Shown one piece after another: positions 12,657 to 23,018 of a stretch of 64,000 bases of DNA; the first letter of the stretch is position 1, and each line of letters opens with the position of its first letter. This stretch comes from Xylogone sp. PMI_703 (Eukaryota > Ascomycota > Leotiomycetes). The notes beneath the pieces are model-generated. The model was not told where the DNA came from. It saw nothing but the letters and a program-made list of their open reading frames with translations, and did not search any database. The DNA lies in the NCBI GenBank assembly GCA_021399445.1, contig JAJTUQ010000001.1, positions 8,370,001 to 8,434,000 of the forward strand, written 5' to 3'. Position numbers and translations under genes: made by a program.

Positions 12657-13768
12657 GAAGTCGTGAAGGCAGACAGCGAGCGAAAATGGACATCTTGACA
12701 GCCCGTGCTAGAGGATTATTCATACAAACGGTGCTTGCCTGAGAGTAGATTTGCATCTATGGCTTAATTATCACAATGGATCACTGATACACATTTTCGT
12801 AACATACGATAGCGGTTGTCGTACTGTGTAAAGTATGTTGTCAGTGCTTGTTGTATAAAGTGATTGCTAAGACTAGCTTTACAGAGGCGTTCCAGACATG
12901 CCGAGCTAGAAACTTCGAAATGGGCTGCAACTATACAGTAAAGAGATGCAGGAACGGGAGGGGAGATGGCAATGTAACTGAGCAATGAAGCAATAAGCCT
13001 AGCCAACGTGGTCACATTAATTGCAGTGGGGTATCCTTGCTTACTGGGTGTCTACAAAAACTGAAGGTGGATTAAGCCTTTTAGAAGGTTGGATTTGGTT
13101 GCCTCTCGGGTTAAGCATACCAACTTGAATCGTATAATTGGATCTCAAAGAAGCCATTCCTTGGCGCAAATTATTAACGTGGCATAGATACTGTAAACAC
13201 GTGGAAGGAAATAAAGTAGGTGCCAATGACACCTTCCAGAAGATAGTGTTTCGAATTAGAGCGAGCATTTCAGAGTTGGTGAGGCGCTCTCATTATTGTG
13301 CCGGTAATGCAGCCTTGTTTAACCCAAGCACAACCCACTCTTGCAGAGGAATTATGCATCAGATAACTGTTCTGCCCAGCACTTCTCCAACCACTCACGT
13401 TGGCATTCTAGAGGCACGTTGCCGTGGCTCTCTGTTGACGCCCAGCACCAATGCTCGCGAGATATCGAGACTTCTTCCGACTACTCTATCAAGGCAATAG
13501 CTGGCGAAAATGGCTGGAGAGAATTTCCAAAGCACGTGCTCCTAAGCTGTGGCATCAATCGTGCTGATCTTGTCCCTGGATTATTGCTGACAACATTCTA
13601 TCCTGCCTCGCCTGCCCGCTCCATGTGGATACCTGAGCTGCTCTACACCGCAGACTGAGCGCTGCAGGAACACCGCGGCGGGTAATCGGAGAGCGCGTCT
13701 TCCATCCACGTGGGAGAGAGAAGGCTAGACCTAAATAAAGAGACATATATAAAGAATTATAGATCTCC
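12657..13768. other. Intergenic region, no gene seen
   Basis: About 1.1 kb between two same-strand genes. Open frames at 13138-13658 overlap each other in different frames and show no domain. A CACGTG-type E-box occurs near 13198-13203 and similar cores recur near 13530 and 13708, which may be regulatory. The 3' end of the region holds the PLC promoter. Confidence 0.4.
13746..13753 (+). promoter_or_regulatory. TATA box of the PLC-like gene
   Basis: TATATAAA lies only 16 bp before the first in-frame ATG (13769) but 76 bp before the second (13829, context ACCATGG). The spacing argues that transcription starts after 13769 and that 13829 is the true start. Confidence 0.45.
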
Positions 13769-15013
13769 ATGAGAAATATCCATTCCGCTGTCGATCAGAT
13801 CGCACTGGCAGGCTTTCTCTTAGCTACCATGGTGTGCTTACTCATGTCTCTGGCGCTCGTCGCCTCTACCTTCACGACAGCGATTCAAGCCTCGCCCGCT
13901 TCCTCAGGTCATCCATCAAAGCCATCCTTGGCAGATCTCGCCCTGCAAAAGGTCCTGGATGACGCTTCCTCAATATTTGGCGTCTATGAAAATGTCCAAT
14001 CTCATACGGCGACGTGGATGAAGAAGTACCCGGACCGCACCGAGCTTTACCGCATGAATATTCCTGGAACCCACGACAGTGCTACTTGGAACTACACCCA
14101 GGCGAGGCAAGATGAGTTACGTCCTCTCACTGATATCAACGGTGTTGTGCCAGCTCCAGCACAATACTACCGGTGCCAGGATGTACCATTCATCGACATG
14201 CTCAACGGTGGAATCCGCGCATTTGACCTACGCTTCGCCTTCGATCCTACCAACACTACCCTCGTATTCTACCACAGCCAGTCGCTGCAGTCTGAGACTT
14301 CTACCGTTAACGACGTACTCTATGCATTCTATCACTGGCTTGATGATCATCCATCTGAGACTATCTTCCTCTCTTTCATGAACGAAGGCAGCACCGCCAA
14401 ATATGCTCACTTCGATGTTAGGGTGCAGACGGCTATCTATAACGCCCTAACTGATGCAGCGGCAAAGAAGTACTTCGTGCAAACTAAGGGCGAATTAGTC
14501 ACCCTCGGTGAAGCTCGAGGCAAGATCACGCTTCTTCGTCGCTTCAACCTCAATCAACTCCCTGCTTCCTACAATGCTGCATTGCCTGGCCTTGATTTCA
14601 CAAATGGCTGGAATGACAATGACCCAGATATCACTTTGCAGTATAACGGCGCCAAGGGCTTGAACGCCTATATTGAAGATTTCTACGAAATGGATTCTCC
14701 CATTGGATCTCCTGCCTCACTGAATGTGGCCTGGAAATACAATACCACAACCGCTCACTTGATCAAGGCTGCAACAGAACATCACGACAGCTTGTTCTGG
14801 AGCTTTGCTAGCAGCGAGTATACTTCCAACATCCCTCCTGAAACGCCAGAGATTCAGGCCTTGGGTAACGGCACTGCAGTTACACCTCTTGGAGGCGTTA
14901 ATGATAGACTCGTCTCCTTCTTACGAGGCATGAAGGGAAAGAGGGTTGGTATTGTTATGTTTGACTTCTTTGAGCAGCCATCCAACTTGATTGAGACTTT
15001 CTTGAGTATTTAA
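13769..15013 (+). CDS. Secreted PI-specific phospholipase C-like protein (PLC X-domain)
   Basis: A predicted extracellular phosphodiesterase of the bacterial-type PI-PLC family, without introns. The longest frame is 414 aa. The second Met at 13829 has a strong ACCATGG context and directly begins a classic signal peptide (MVCLLMSLALVASTF), giving about 394 aa; I favour that start. In the X domain the first catalytic His is in NIPGTHDSATW, a DLRF motif follows at RAFDLRF, and the second His is in LVFYHSQS. LSFMNEGS, a trailing WNDNDPD segment and the C-terminal KRVGIVMFDFFEQP strand complete the barrel. There is no EF-hand, PH or C2 domain, as expected for this type. It would release inositol phosphate head groups or GPI anchors outside the cell, but the substrate is not proven. 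Confidence 0.9.
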   Translation: MRNIHSAVDQIALAGFLLATMVCLLMSLALVASTFTTAIQASPASSGHPSKPSLADLALQKVLDDASSIFGVYENVQSHTATWMKKYPDRTELYRMNIPGTHDSATWNYTQARQDELRPLTDINGVVPAPAQYYRCQDVPFIDMLNGGIRAFDLRFAFDPTNTTLVFYHSQSLQSETSTVNDVLYAFYHWLDDHPSETIFLSFMNEGSTAKYAHFDVRVQTAIYNALTDAAAKKYFVQTKGELVTLGEARGKITLLRRFNLNQLPASYNAALPGLDFTNGWNDNDPDITLQYNGAKGLNAYIEDFYEMDSPIGSPASLNVAWKYNTTTAHLIKAATEHHDSLFWSFASSEYTSNIPPETPEIQALGNGTAVTPLGGVNDRLVSFLRGMKGKRVGIVMFDFFEQPSNLIETFLSI

Positions 15014-15654
15014 GGAGTCTTAGACGGTTCCAGTATTGGTAAATTTAAAAGTGATCTATGCGTTATAATATATTTTCTATGTTAGATAAGAATACAAGAG
15101 TCTGTCTTATGAAAGAATAATTTACAGATTGCATGGTTATTTATCCCCAGTCAAATATAGCTGATCTAAGTTACTAAGTGTAGATCATTTCTTGAGAAGC
15201 AGAGGGGGATGAAGTTATTGGGTTAACAGTGTGTCAGAGAGCGCAGATATACACAGGGGGTATGAACAGACAGGCAACTGCAGTTTTACTCTGCTGAGGA
15301 TCAGTTGTATATGTAATTACACAGTGTCCATGCAACTGATGATCCATCTTTCGTATATCCCACCTCTGACACATCTCGTTGAGCTCTCTTTGCGCAAAGT
15401 ATTCAAGCTGAGTAGAACTGATGATTTCCAAATTAGAGCAGTATGGACGGTATAAACTATGATCATGTACTAGTGTATTCGGATTTTTCTCCATAAAAGG
15501 CGTGTCGGTTGTAAACAGCGGGTAGGACTCGTATCATCAACTTATATGGGAGCGCTAATATGTGTATCGATTGTCTAATTCTATAACTGCTAAACTCCAA
15601 AGAGCAATGCTAGTGAAATGCAAAAACACAGACTCCGAACAATTCGTTTGAATC
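15014..15654. other. Intergenic region between convergent genes
   Basis: 640 bp of AT-rich sequence holding the 3' flanks of the PLC-like gene and the minus-strand kinase-like gene. No gene or clear hairpin terminator is seen. Confidence 0.4.
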
Positions 15655-16639
15655 TCATATCTTCCATGTAGACATGTCATCATAATCCCCCTCAACAACG
15701 TAAGCTAAGTTCCATGAGATGAATAGAGTATCCCGCCACACTGTCTTCTCAGTAGGCTCATAATAATTCTCAAACTCTACAATATAGCTAACATAGACAC
15801 GTTAGTATTTATCCGTGTGAAGAAAGGAGGCTTGATTGTTTATATGTCTCAATAACAACGTCAATCAAATTTCACTGAGACCAATCTCACCATTTCTTGT
15901 TGGACGGTCCCAAAGAAGATTTCTGCAAGCTGCGTCACCATGATCAATTCCATGGGACACGCATTCTCTTGAAGGATACTGTGTTAGCAAATTTCCAGAT
16001 GATATGAGGAACATCATTCAGGGTTACATACAACTATGCATTTTTGAAGCTCATTCTCAAATCAGCAAGTTCTTGTTGACCCATTCCAGGCCCCCAAATA
16101 TTAGGTACAACTCCAGGAAGTTTCTCCATTAAAATATAAAAAATATAACCGCCAGGAACCCCTGGGCCAGCACCTTGCTTATCACTTCCCGAAGCTAGCA
16201 GGGCAGGGGTTGATGAACAGTTGGCTTTTGTCAGAATTGACAATGCTTCAATTTCACTTTTGTATGAGTATGTTAACTCTGATGTAGCTTGTTTGGCTCT
16301 CACATCAGCTGGTTCATCTACTGTCTTAAACCAGGGGATCCTATAATCCATATTAGCGGCTGCCCTCAAGCAGCGAGATATATACTGTAATAATAGCCAA
16401 GCATACTGTAACCGAATTTTTAGAATTTCCTGCTGTGGACCATCTCCAGAGACCTTCGAGTAGATAAAAACACCACGCGCTTCACAGTCTAACCCGCACA
16501 CCGTGGTATCCTCCTCAGTCTCATAATATTCGTGTTCTCTAATTTTTACCTCCAGTTTCCAAGAAGAGTTGTCCAGAGAAACCACGGAACCAATATACTC
16601 CTCATCTTCAAACCAAGTAACACCAGATGGAATAATCAT
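15655..16639 (-). pseudogene. Phosphotransferase/kinase-like gene, probably decayed
   Basis: The first segment, 16639-16034, is a continuous 201-codon frame with fungal kinase-like character (FYILMEKLPG hinge-like motif). Downstream on the same strand the catalytic-loop motif GIDHGDAACRNLLWD is clear at about 15960-15890. Further on, EFENYYEP (about 15785) sits where a DFE metal-binding motif would be. The pieces fit an aminoglycoside-phosphotransferase or protein-kinase-like fold. They do not join cleanly: a TAG stands in frame just before the GTATGT donor at about 16030, and the usual acceptors put the catalytic loop in another phase. The last intron also needs an unusual acceptor to reach EFENYYEP. 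The gene has probably lost function through small frame changes; an unrecognised splice pattern is the alternative. The final stop is the TGA at 15657-15655. Confidence 0.5.
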
Positions 16640-18447
16640 GTTAACTATACAAGAGAAAACCTTTTCAGCAACAATAAATATGGCCAGGAGTAATAATCAA
16701 AAATATAGGAGTAAGTACACTGTGGTCTGCGCGCAGATCTCGGCAGTGAGTTCAGGCTCCCACTGTCCCACATTACCCGCTCTGTTGCTCACTGAATCTG
16801 TACTTGCCAGGCCTGTGCGACTCAAGATGCAAGGCACCAGTGAAAGGGAAACTCTCTAACTAAGATAGCGCGAGGGGAGGCCATCTATGCGGATCTAGAA
16901 CACGAGATGGGATCAGAGGCGGTCGAATTTGACGGCCTCACAATCTACAATATGGAGGCTCAAGGGAGGCCACCGATCCTCAGCCTTTCGCTCAATCGTA
17001 AAGTAGCATGTTTTATCTGTAAAGCTCATTGCATTTTGCTCTTTCGCTCGCTACAAAGCCATCTGCGCATTGAGTCTAAATTCATTGCTTTTGATTCGGT
17101 ATACGTTTGCTCAAGTTTTCGGTTTCTTCATTGTATTGTCAAAGTGGCCTTCTATCGCTCTAGAACTCTTAACAACGCCCACTGGGTGAGAGGACTCTAA
17201 TAAGTCTTCGTGATATAGCTATATTAGTTTCTCTACTATCGTCTGGCTCGATAGAAAAGCATTGCGTACTCGAACTACAGTCTTGATGTGCCGGACGAGG
17301 CATACGAATGGGAAATCTTACCAGCACATGGGTTAGAACTTAGAGAGCAGCAGTCGCACCAAACCGAAATAGAAAGATCTTCTACGCATCCTCGAAGCTC
17401 TGTTCAAGACTGTGGAATCCCATTGCAGCTCTCTATATCCCTCAAAGGCCCGGCTAAATCAGTGTTATTACGGTCCCGATGCAAGAATGACCATCAGCTC
17501 AAGTCTAACTCTGTTCTAGAGTCATCGGGCGGGGATACGATCTCTAGTAAGTTTAGTGAAGATATGTAGTTGCTGCAAGAAAGCTAATCTCCTGTCCAAC
17601 AAGTAGTACAAAAGCATGCAGGCGCCTTTCATGTGTACTTTCCCAGGCTGTGATAATAGAGGAGGATTTACACTGAGAGGAGACCTTCGACGACGTAAAG
17701 ACACGATTCACTTCGAAGTACACTCGCCTGCCCATCTTGGGGCGAAACATTTCCTCAATCTGATAACTATCAGAGGTATATAGAAAAGCAACAATCATTA
17801 GCACCCGCCACTTCAACTTTCCAAATCAAAACTTTCATGCCGCCGTGATGTTTTCACTGGAAAGGTTTCCACAGCTAGTGAAAGTGGCTCCATCCTATCA
17901 TTAATGATAAAAAATGAGCCTCAAATTTCAAAGAATATCAGTCAGTAGCAATTAATTCATTGAAGAAATTCGTTACCAGTCAGAGGTAGATTGATCTGCC
18001 AATCGAGATCCTACAGTTTCTTGGGTTGGCCGGAAGTAGCCTAACATCTGTCGACTTCACTATCCAGGTCAACGAATTTGCATCAATCCGTTCGACCACC
18101 TGAATTAGATCTTCTCGGGCTATCTCCACTAACACTCGGTCTATCATTGCCCCAACCCCGCGTTAGTCTAACCAGAGATATCTTCCCCTGCGCTTCCCCA
18201 GATTTTCTCCACAAATCCGGTTGGATCCACTCAAGGGTGGGATATGTTGATCATCATGTCTAGTGATTTGCCTGAATACTTCTCCGCTCTGATCTCGGGG
18301 AGTTAAGAGATGGTACATGACTGTCTGAAGACTATAAACTGAACTCGGAAGCGTATACCATGGGCTGGCCCGAGTAAAAGTGATCTTATCGAGGATTTTA
18401 GATCTTTCTCCTTGTCAGTGTTTACAAAGTAATTATCTATTGTTACA
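16640..18447. other. Intergenic region, no gene seen
   Basis: 1.8 kb of AT-rich sequence between divergent genes. The short frames (for example 16907-17200 and 17288-17569 on plus) show no domain and no splice continuity. The sequence just before 18448 is the leader of the MFS gene. Confidence 0.4.
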
Positions 18448-20067
18448 ATGGCCGAACACCAAGAAGATGTAGCAGATCCAAAATCTACTACTGTGGTGCA
18501 AGAAAAGGATGAGGAGCAGTATATCACTTCCGCCGAGATCTTGAAAGGAGCCCAAAAGGCTACAGATGGGGAGCACGAGATGGGCCTACTCGAGGGTATC
18601 CGCAAGTCACCCCAAGCTGTCTTCTGGTCCATTTGGTTTTCAGCGGCGTTGATCATGGAAGGATTCGACCACTCTTTTGTGAGCGGTTTCATCGCATTTC
18701 CACCCTTCCAAAAGAGATATGGCGTCCTCCAAAGCAATGGCGACTACCAAATCCCAGCTGAGATCCAATCTGGCATCAGTAATGGAGTTAGCGCAGGTGA
18801 GATCGTGGGTCTGCTCCTCAACGGTCTGTTTACGGATTGGTTTGGCTATCGTTGGGTCATGATTATCTGTCTCGGCCTCATGGCCTGCTTTGTCTTCCTG
18901 CAATTCTTTGCCACCGATATTTACATGTACCTTGGTGCTGAGATTCTTCTCGGTGTGCCATGGGGAGTTTTCCAGACTCTTACTACCACATATGCGGCTG
19001 AAGTGTGCCCCAACGTGCTGCGACCATATCTTACCATGATCGTGTCCCTCTGCTGGAGCGTTGGCTATCTCGCCGGCACTGGAGCCTTGCGAGGATTCCT
19101 GACTATGAAAGGAGAGTGGGCATACCGACTTCCCTTTGCCCTACAGTGGGCGCTGCCAATCCCTCTGGCCATTGGTATCTTTCTAGCACCTGAGTCTCCC
19201 TGGTGGCTCATCCGTATGGGTCGAACCGAGCAAGCTGCAAAGATGCTACGAAGGCTACGGTCTAAGGATACAACTGAGGAGGAAATTGCAGACACCGTCT
19301 CAATGATGATGTACACTGTGAAAATTGAGAATGAGATGAAATCATCGAGCTCATATTGGGATCTCTTCAAAGGTTTCGATCTTCGACGCACCGAGATTAC
19401 AGTCCTGACGTATGTCATCCAAGAGCTTTGCGCTCCTCTAGTGGGCCACGTTGTCTACTTTCTGGAACAAGCTGGTCTTGAATCGGATGCGTCATTTGAC
19501 TTTGGGATGGGTGAGTATGCTCTGGCAATTATCGGAGTATTCATTGCCTGGTATTGTGTTCCTAGGGTGGGACGACGAACCCTTCTGCTGGCAGGAACGT
19601 TATTCATGACCCTGACAACCTTCTTGATTGGCTTCCTGGGCATCCCAGGCACGGAGACGCATCCTAATCTCGCCTATGCTATCGGCAGTATTCTCCTAAT
19701 CGAATATTTCTTCTTCTTCATAACCATCGGGCCTATTGTCTACACTATCGTCACCGAAATTCCATCCAACTATCTTCGTGTAAAGAGTGTAGTACTGGCA
19801 CGAGCCGTGTACAATGTGTGCACACTGGTTTATGGACAGCTAGTCCCTCACATGATCCAGAACACGTCGTGGAACTGGGGTGCGAAGTCCGGCTTCTTCT
19901 ATGGCGGTTTGATGGGCATCAGTCTAGTATGGGCCTTTTATCGTGTGCCTGAGACAAAGAACCGCACATTCGCAGAGATTGATATCTTGTTTAAGAACAG
20001 AGTTAAGGCACGGAACTTTAGTAAGACGAAGATTGACCTTGCGACGCAAACCGTTGTCGAGGAGTAA
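18448..20067 (+). CDS. MFS sugar transporter, alpha-glucoside (maltose permease-like)
   Basis: A plasma-membrane sugar:proton symporter of the MFS sugar porter family, 539 aa, with no intron. A hydrophilic acidic N-terminus of about 60 aa precedes twelve hydrophobic segments. Family signs include GFDHSFVSGF in the first helix, GYRWVMI after helix 2, the PESPWWLIRMGR motif after helix 6, a central cytoplasmic loop with RRLRS, and VGRRTLL after helix 8. The PETKNRTFAEIDILF motif follows helix 12. The overall pattern (FWSIWFSAALIMEGFD, then SNGVSAGEIVGL) matches the fungal alpha-glucoside or maltose permease group rather than hexose carriers. Length and motifs are complete. No alpha-glucosidase lies next to it, so the exact substrate is inferred from family only. 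Confidence 0.93.
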   Translation: MAEHQEDVADPKSTTVVQEKDEEQYITSAEILKGAQKATDGEHEMGLLEGIRKSPQAVFWSIWFSAALIMEGFDHSFVSGFIAFPPFQKRYGVLQSNGDYQIPAEIQSGISNGVSAGEIVGLLLNGLFTDWFGYRWVMIICLGLMACFVFLQFFATDIYMYLGAEILLGVPWGVFQTLTTTYAAEVCPNVLRPYLTMIVSLCWSVGYLAGTGALRGFLTMKGEWAYRLPFALQWALPIPLAIGIFLAPESPWWLIRMGRTEQAAKMLRRLRSKDTTEEEIADTVSMMMYTVKIENEMKSSSSYWDLFKGFDLRRTEITVLTYVIQELCAPLVGHVVYFLEQAGLESDASFDFGMGEYALAIIGVFIAWYCVPRVGRRTLLLAGTLFMTLTTFLIGFLGIPGTETHPNLAYAIGSILLIEYFFFFITIGPIVYTIVTEIPSNYLRVKSVVLARAVYNVCTLVYGQLVPHMIQNTSWNWGAKSGFFYGGLMGISLVWAFYRVPETKNRTFAEIDILFKNRVKARNFSKTKIDLATQTVVEE

Positions 20068-21469
20068 CAGAGTTATGTTGGATTATGCAGACATATCATA
20101 TGTTTTTGTGTTTCATTTCTAATTAGTATGTACTTAGAAGTACCTTAATACTACACTCCTATTACACTCCTATTCGTAGTTAACATTACCTTGTTGACTA
20201 GCCGGTTGCTACAATATGTAACTTGAATTATACTACAAAGTTTGAGGTATAAGCCTAAACTTTTTTTCATTTATAGCGGATCTCAACTTGTGATTACTGC
20301 AAGTCATCATAAATATAGAGAGCTTTAGGGATCGAATTCCCAAAATGCTTATATAACATAAAATATCCACAGATCAGCTAGGAATGGTACAGATAAAGAT
20401 GATAGTCAAGGAATCAAGTCTCTTGCTCCACAATTGGCCCACTTTTACACTTTTCGAGCTCAACACTACATAATCTAAAAGTCTGATAAACAAGCTGTTA
20501 CGGCGGTGGCACAATGGTCTTTTAATATTTTCCGCCTATGGCTGATTTTACTATGCAGTCGGAAGAGCAACTCCGCCTACCTGTAACTAGAGCCGAGGCG
20601 GGGCACCTAGGCGTCATGTAGACCTACCCGCAGCCCTGGCTCAAGCCCCACTACGCGTCGGGCAGTACCGTTCTCAGACGACAGCCATCAACAGGTAAGG
20701 CTAGGTCCTTGTCCGGTGCGAATGTTCTGGCCAGTCGATGTTGTTTAAGGTTGGCGAGATGAGATATTTGACGGAAATGAGAATCCAAATAAAGAATATG
20801 CATGACTCTAGTAATGGGACAATACAAGCAAGGGCTCAGTTGTGGGATCCCAGCACTTTTATACAAACTGGGTTGAATTCATCATGGAACTACTTAGGTT
20901 CAATGGATTTAACACCTGCAGTAACTATAACTCCACTCGTCGCGGTTAATTAAGTCGTTGGTGCTTGGTTCTTTGACTGATTATAAGCTTTTTTTTTTTT
21001 GGAAATCAGCTTTGAACCGGACCGCTCCGTCCCTAAACAGCTATACGGGAAGATGCAGATAACCGGGCCCTCAAATGTCTTATTTTCGAGCTTAATTAGT
21101 GAAGCCACTGTTGGCGTCTGCTAGCAGACCTACAAAGTTAAAGTCCTATAAGCTTCATAGCCGGTAATGCCGGCAAACTCAAACTTGACTATCAGTGTAT
21201 AAATCTTACAGTCTCATGATATCTTCATGCTTACGTACTATTATACTAAACTTTGCTGGCATAGACCAGTTATGGATCAACTCGGTTATATTAAGTTTCT
21301 AAAGATTTACATGGGGGAAATACGGAGTGATGAAGCCCTGGTTATTAGTATATGGAGTTCAAATACGAGTGTCTAGTTCAGCCCACGACGTGTATATTCA
21401 ATAGCCAAACTTAAAGACAGAATATAAATCAACATCAAGACGTACTTATATATGTATTCGATTATATGT

Positions 21470-21483
21470 CCCCCCCCCCCCCC
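21470..21483. repeat. C homopolymer tract
   Basis: Fourteen C residues in a row, interrupted by one G and followed by three more. Beyond that lie imperfect CCCAAT/CCGAA words. It is a mutable simple repeat in non-coding DNA. Confidence 0.9.
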
Positions 21484-22964
21484 GCCCAGACCAAGCCCGA
21501 ATCCGAAACCCAATCCCAACAAATGAGGGATTTGTAATGATCCGTTGGAGTGTTGAAAGTAATCTATATTCAAAAGAGTAGGAAAACCAAAGAAACAACA
21601 ACCAAAATCACTTTTTTGCTCGGGTATATTAGTTCTGTATGGTTTGTTTAACCTGATTAAGATTGTTGGGATCCAGTCACGTGTACTTAGCACTAGTCCC
21701 AATCGGGAAGGGGGAGTATACTACTCCTCCACCCGCACCCACTCAATATATTCACCATGCAACTACCAAACCACCGATTCACCCGTACGTATACGTTACG
21801 TACTGTGAGTAGGTGGGAGAGTAGTAAACCCACAAAGATACTGCTCTGCAAAAATTGCTCAATCAATACAAGTGAAGGATCAATCAGACCACAGTTTTCC
21901 CTTCTTGGCGTGGTCTTCACGGGTTATTGGGTTACCAAGGCTAAGTATTGCCAGTACCATTACAGTTAGTCATGTAACCTCTAACCTTAATGCATCCGAA
22001 CTTATTATTCATATGCAATTTATTGCTATGCTCGTTTACAAGCGCTTATCACCTGTAAGCAGCCACCGGCATAGATTCCCTACTCACCAAAGATCGGATG
22101 AGAACTCCAGAAAGGGTAAGTGGAAGGCTGGAACAATAGACAGGTGTAAATCGAAGTGTTGGTTCAGGCAGGAATCTAGTTTTTGTGTCTTTTAGCTTGG
22201 AAGCCGCACGATTAAATCTTGTACTCAGATGCTCTAAATATTTATTATTTTTAGCTTTTACGAGGAGAGTTTTACAAAGCAACAAACTGATCATTTTAAG
22301 GTGACTTATAACAAGCACTCTGGAACCTTTTGATATTAGACTATATTATATGCTTGGCTAGACTAAGCAGCGCTATTAAGTTTGTGCCTGGCCCACAACT
22401 CTACCGAGTGATGTCCGTCGTGAGCATTTAGTATATCGGTTAACCCATTTTGGTAAATGCCGATGCCAGAAATACTTATTGTGGTAATTATATAATATTC
22501 TTATTGAAACGTAACCATTACCATGTTCTTTGATGGCCTCATATAGTTCCATACCGTCACAACAGGTACTTTGTTCAAACAATATAAATGCGCTTCATTT
22601 TTGAAGAATACATGGGTGTAGGTCGTTATTTTACCATAGAAGAGAAGGTCTCTGGTGTGAATGTAAGGTTTAGCTTACAATGTTCGACAACGAAGGTGTC
22701 TGTCAGAATGCATATATGAGATCTAGAACCATTTGATATGGAAACAATTGAAAAGATCACCCGATATTCATTCGGATAAATCGTGCTTACCCCTGAATTT
22801 TGTGGATTGATATTGAACAAAGGGGGTCTTTAGGCTCGAAACCTAGTCTTGTGACTGAAAGCTATGGGCTAGCTCAGGTTAGTGTAGGAAATAAGGGGCA
22901 AGATATAGTTTCCAAAATCAGACCTCAATCTTGAACTAGGAAAGAGTCAAGTGCTATTGAAACG

Positions 22965-22974
22965 TATATATAAA
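22965..22974 (+). promoter_or_regulatory. TATA box of the WSC-subtilisin gene
   Basis: TATATATAAA lies 45 bp before the ATG at 23019, in the expected core-promoter place. Confidence 0.45.
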
Positions 22975-23018
22975 GCTGCACCCCGGCTGTAAACAGTGTC
23001 GCTATTTCCTTGTTCTTT

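Larger units (their letters stand above)
20068..23018. other. Long AT-rich intergenic region
   Basis: Nearly 3 kb with no supportable gene. It contains a GC-richer patch at about 20580-20720 and a C homopolymer at 21470-21483. The short frames on both strands lack domains. The sequence is rich in TA steps, which would fit old RIP-mutated repeats, but no coding relic can be named. The end carries the promoter of the subtilisin gene. Confidence 0.45.

Noticed and set aside
13138..13658. Overlapping plus-strand frames upstream of the PLC gene
   Set aside because: No domain and mutual overlap in different frames; likely chance.
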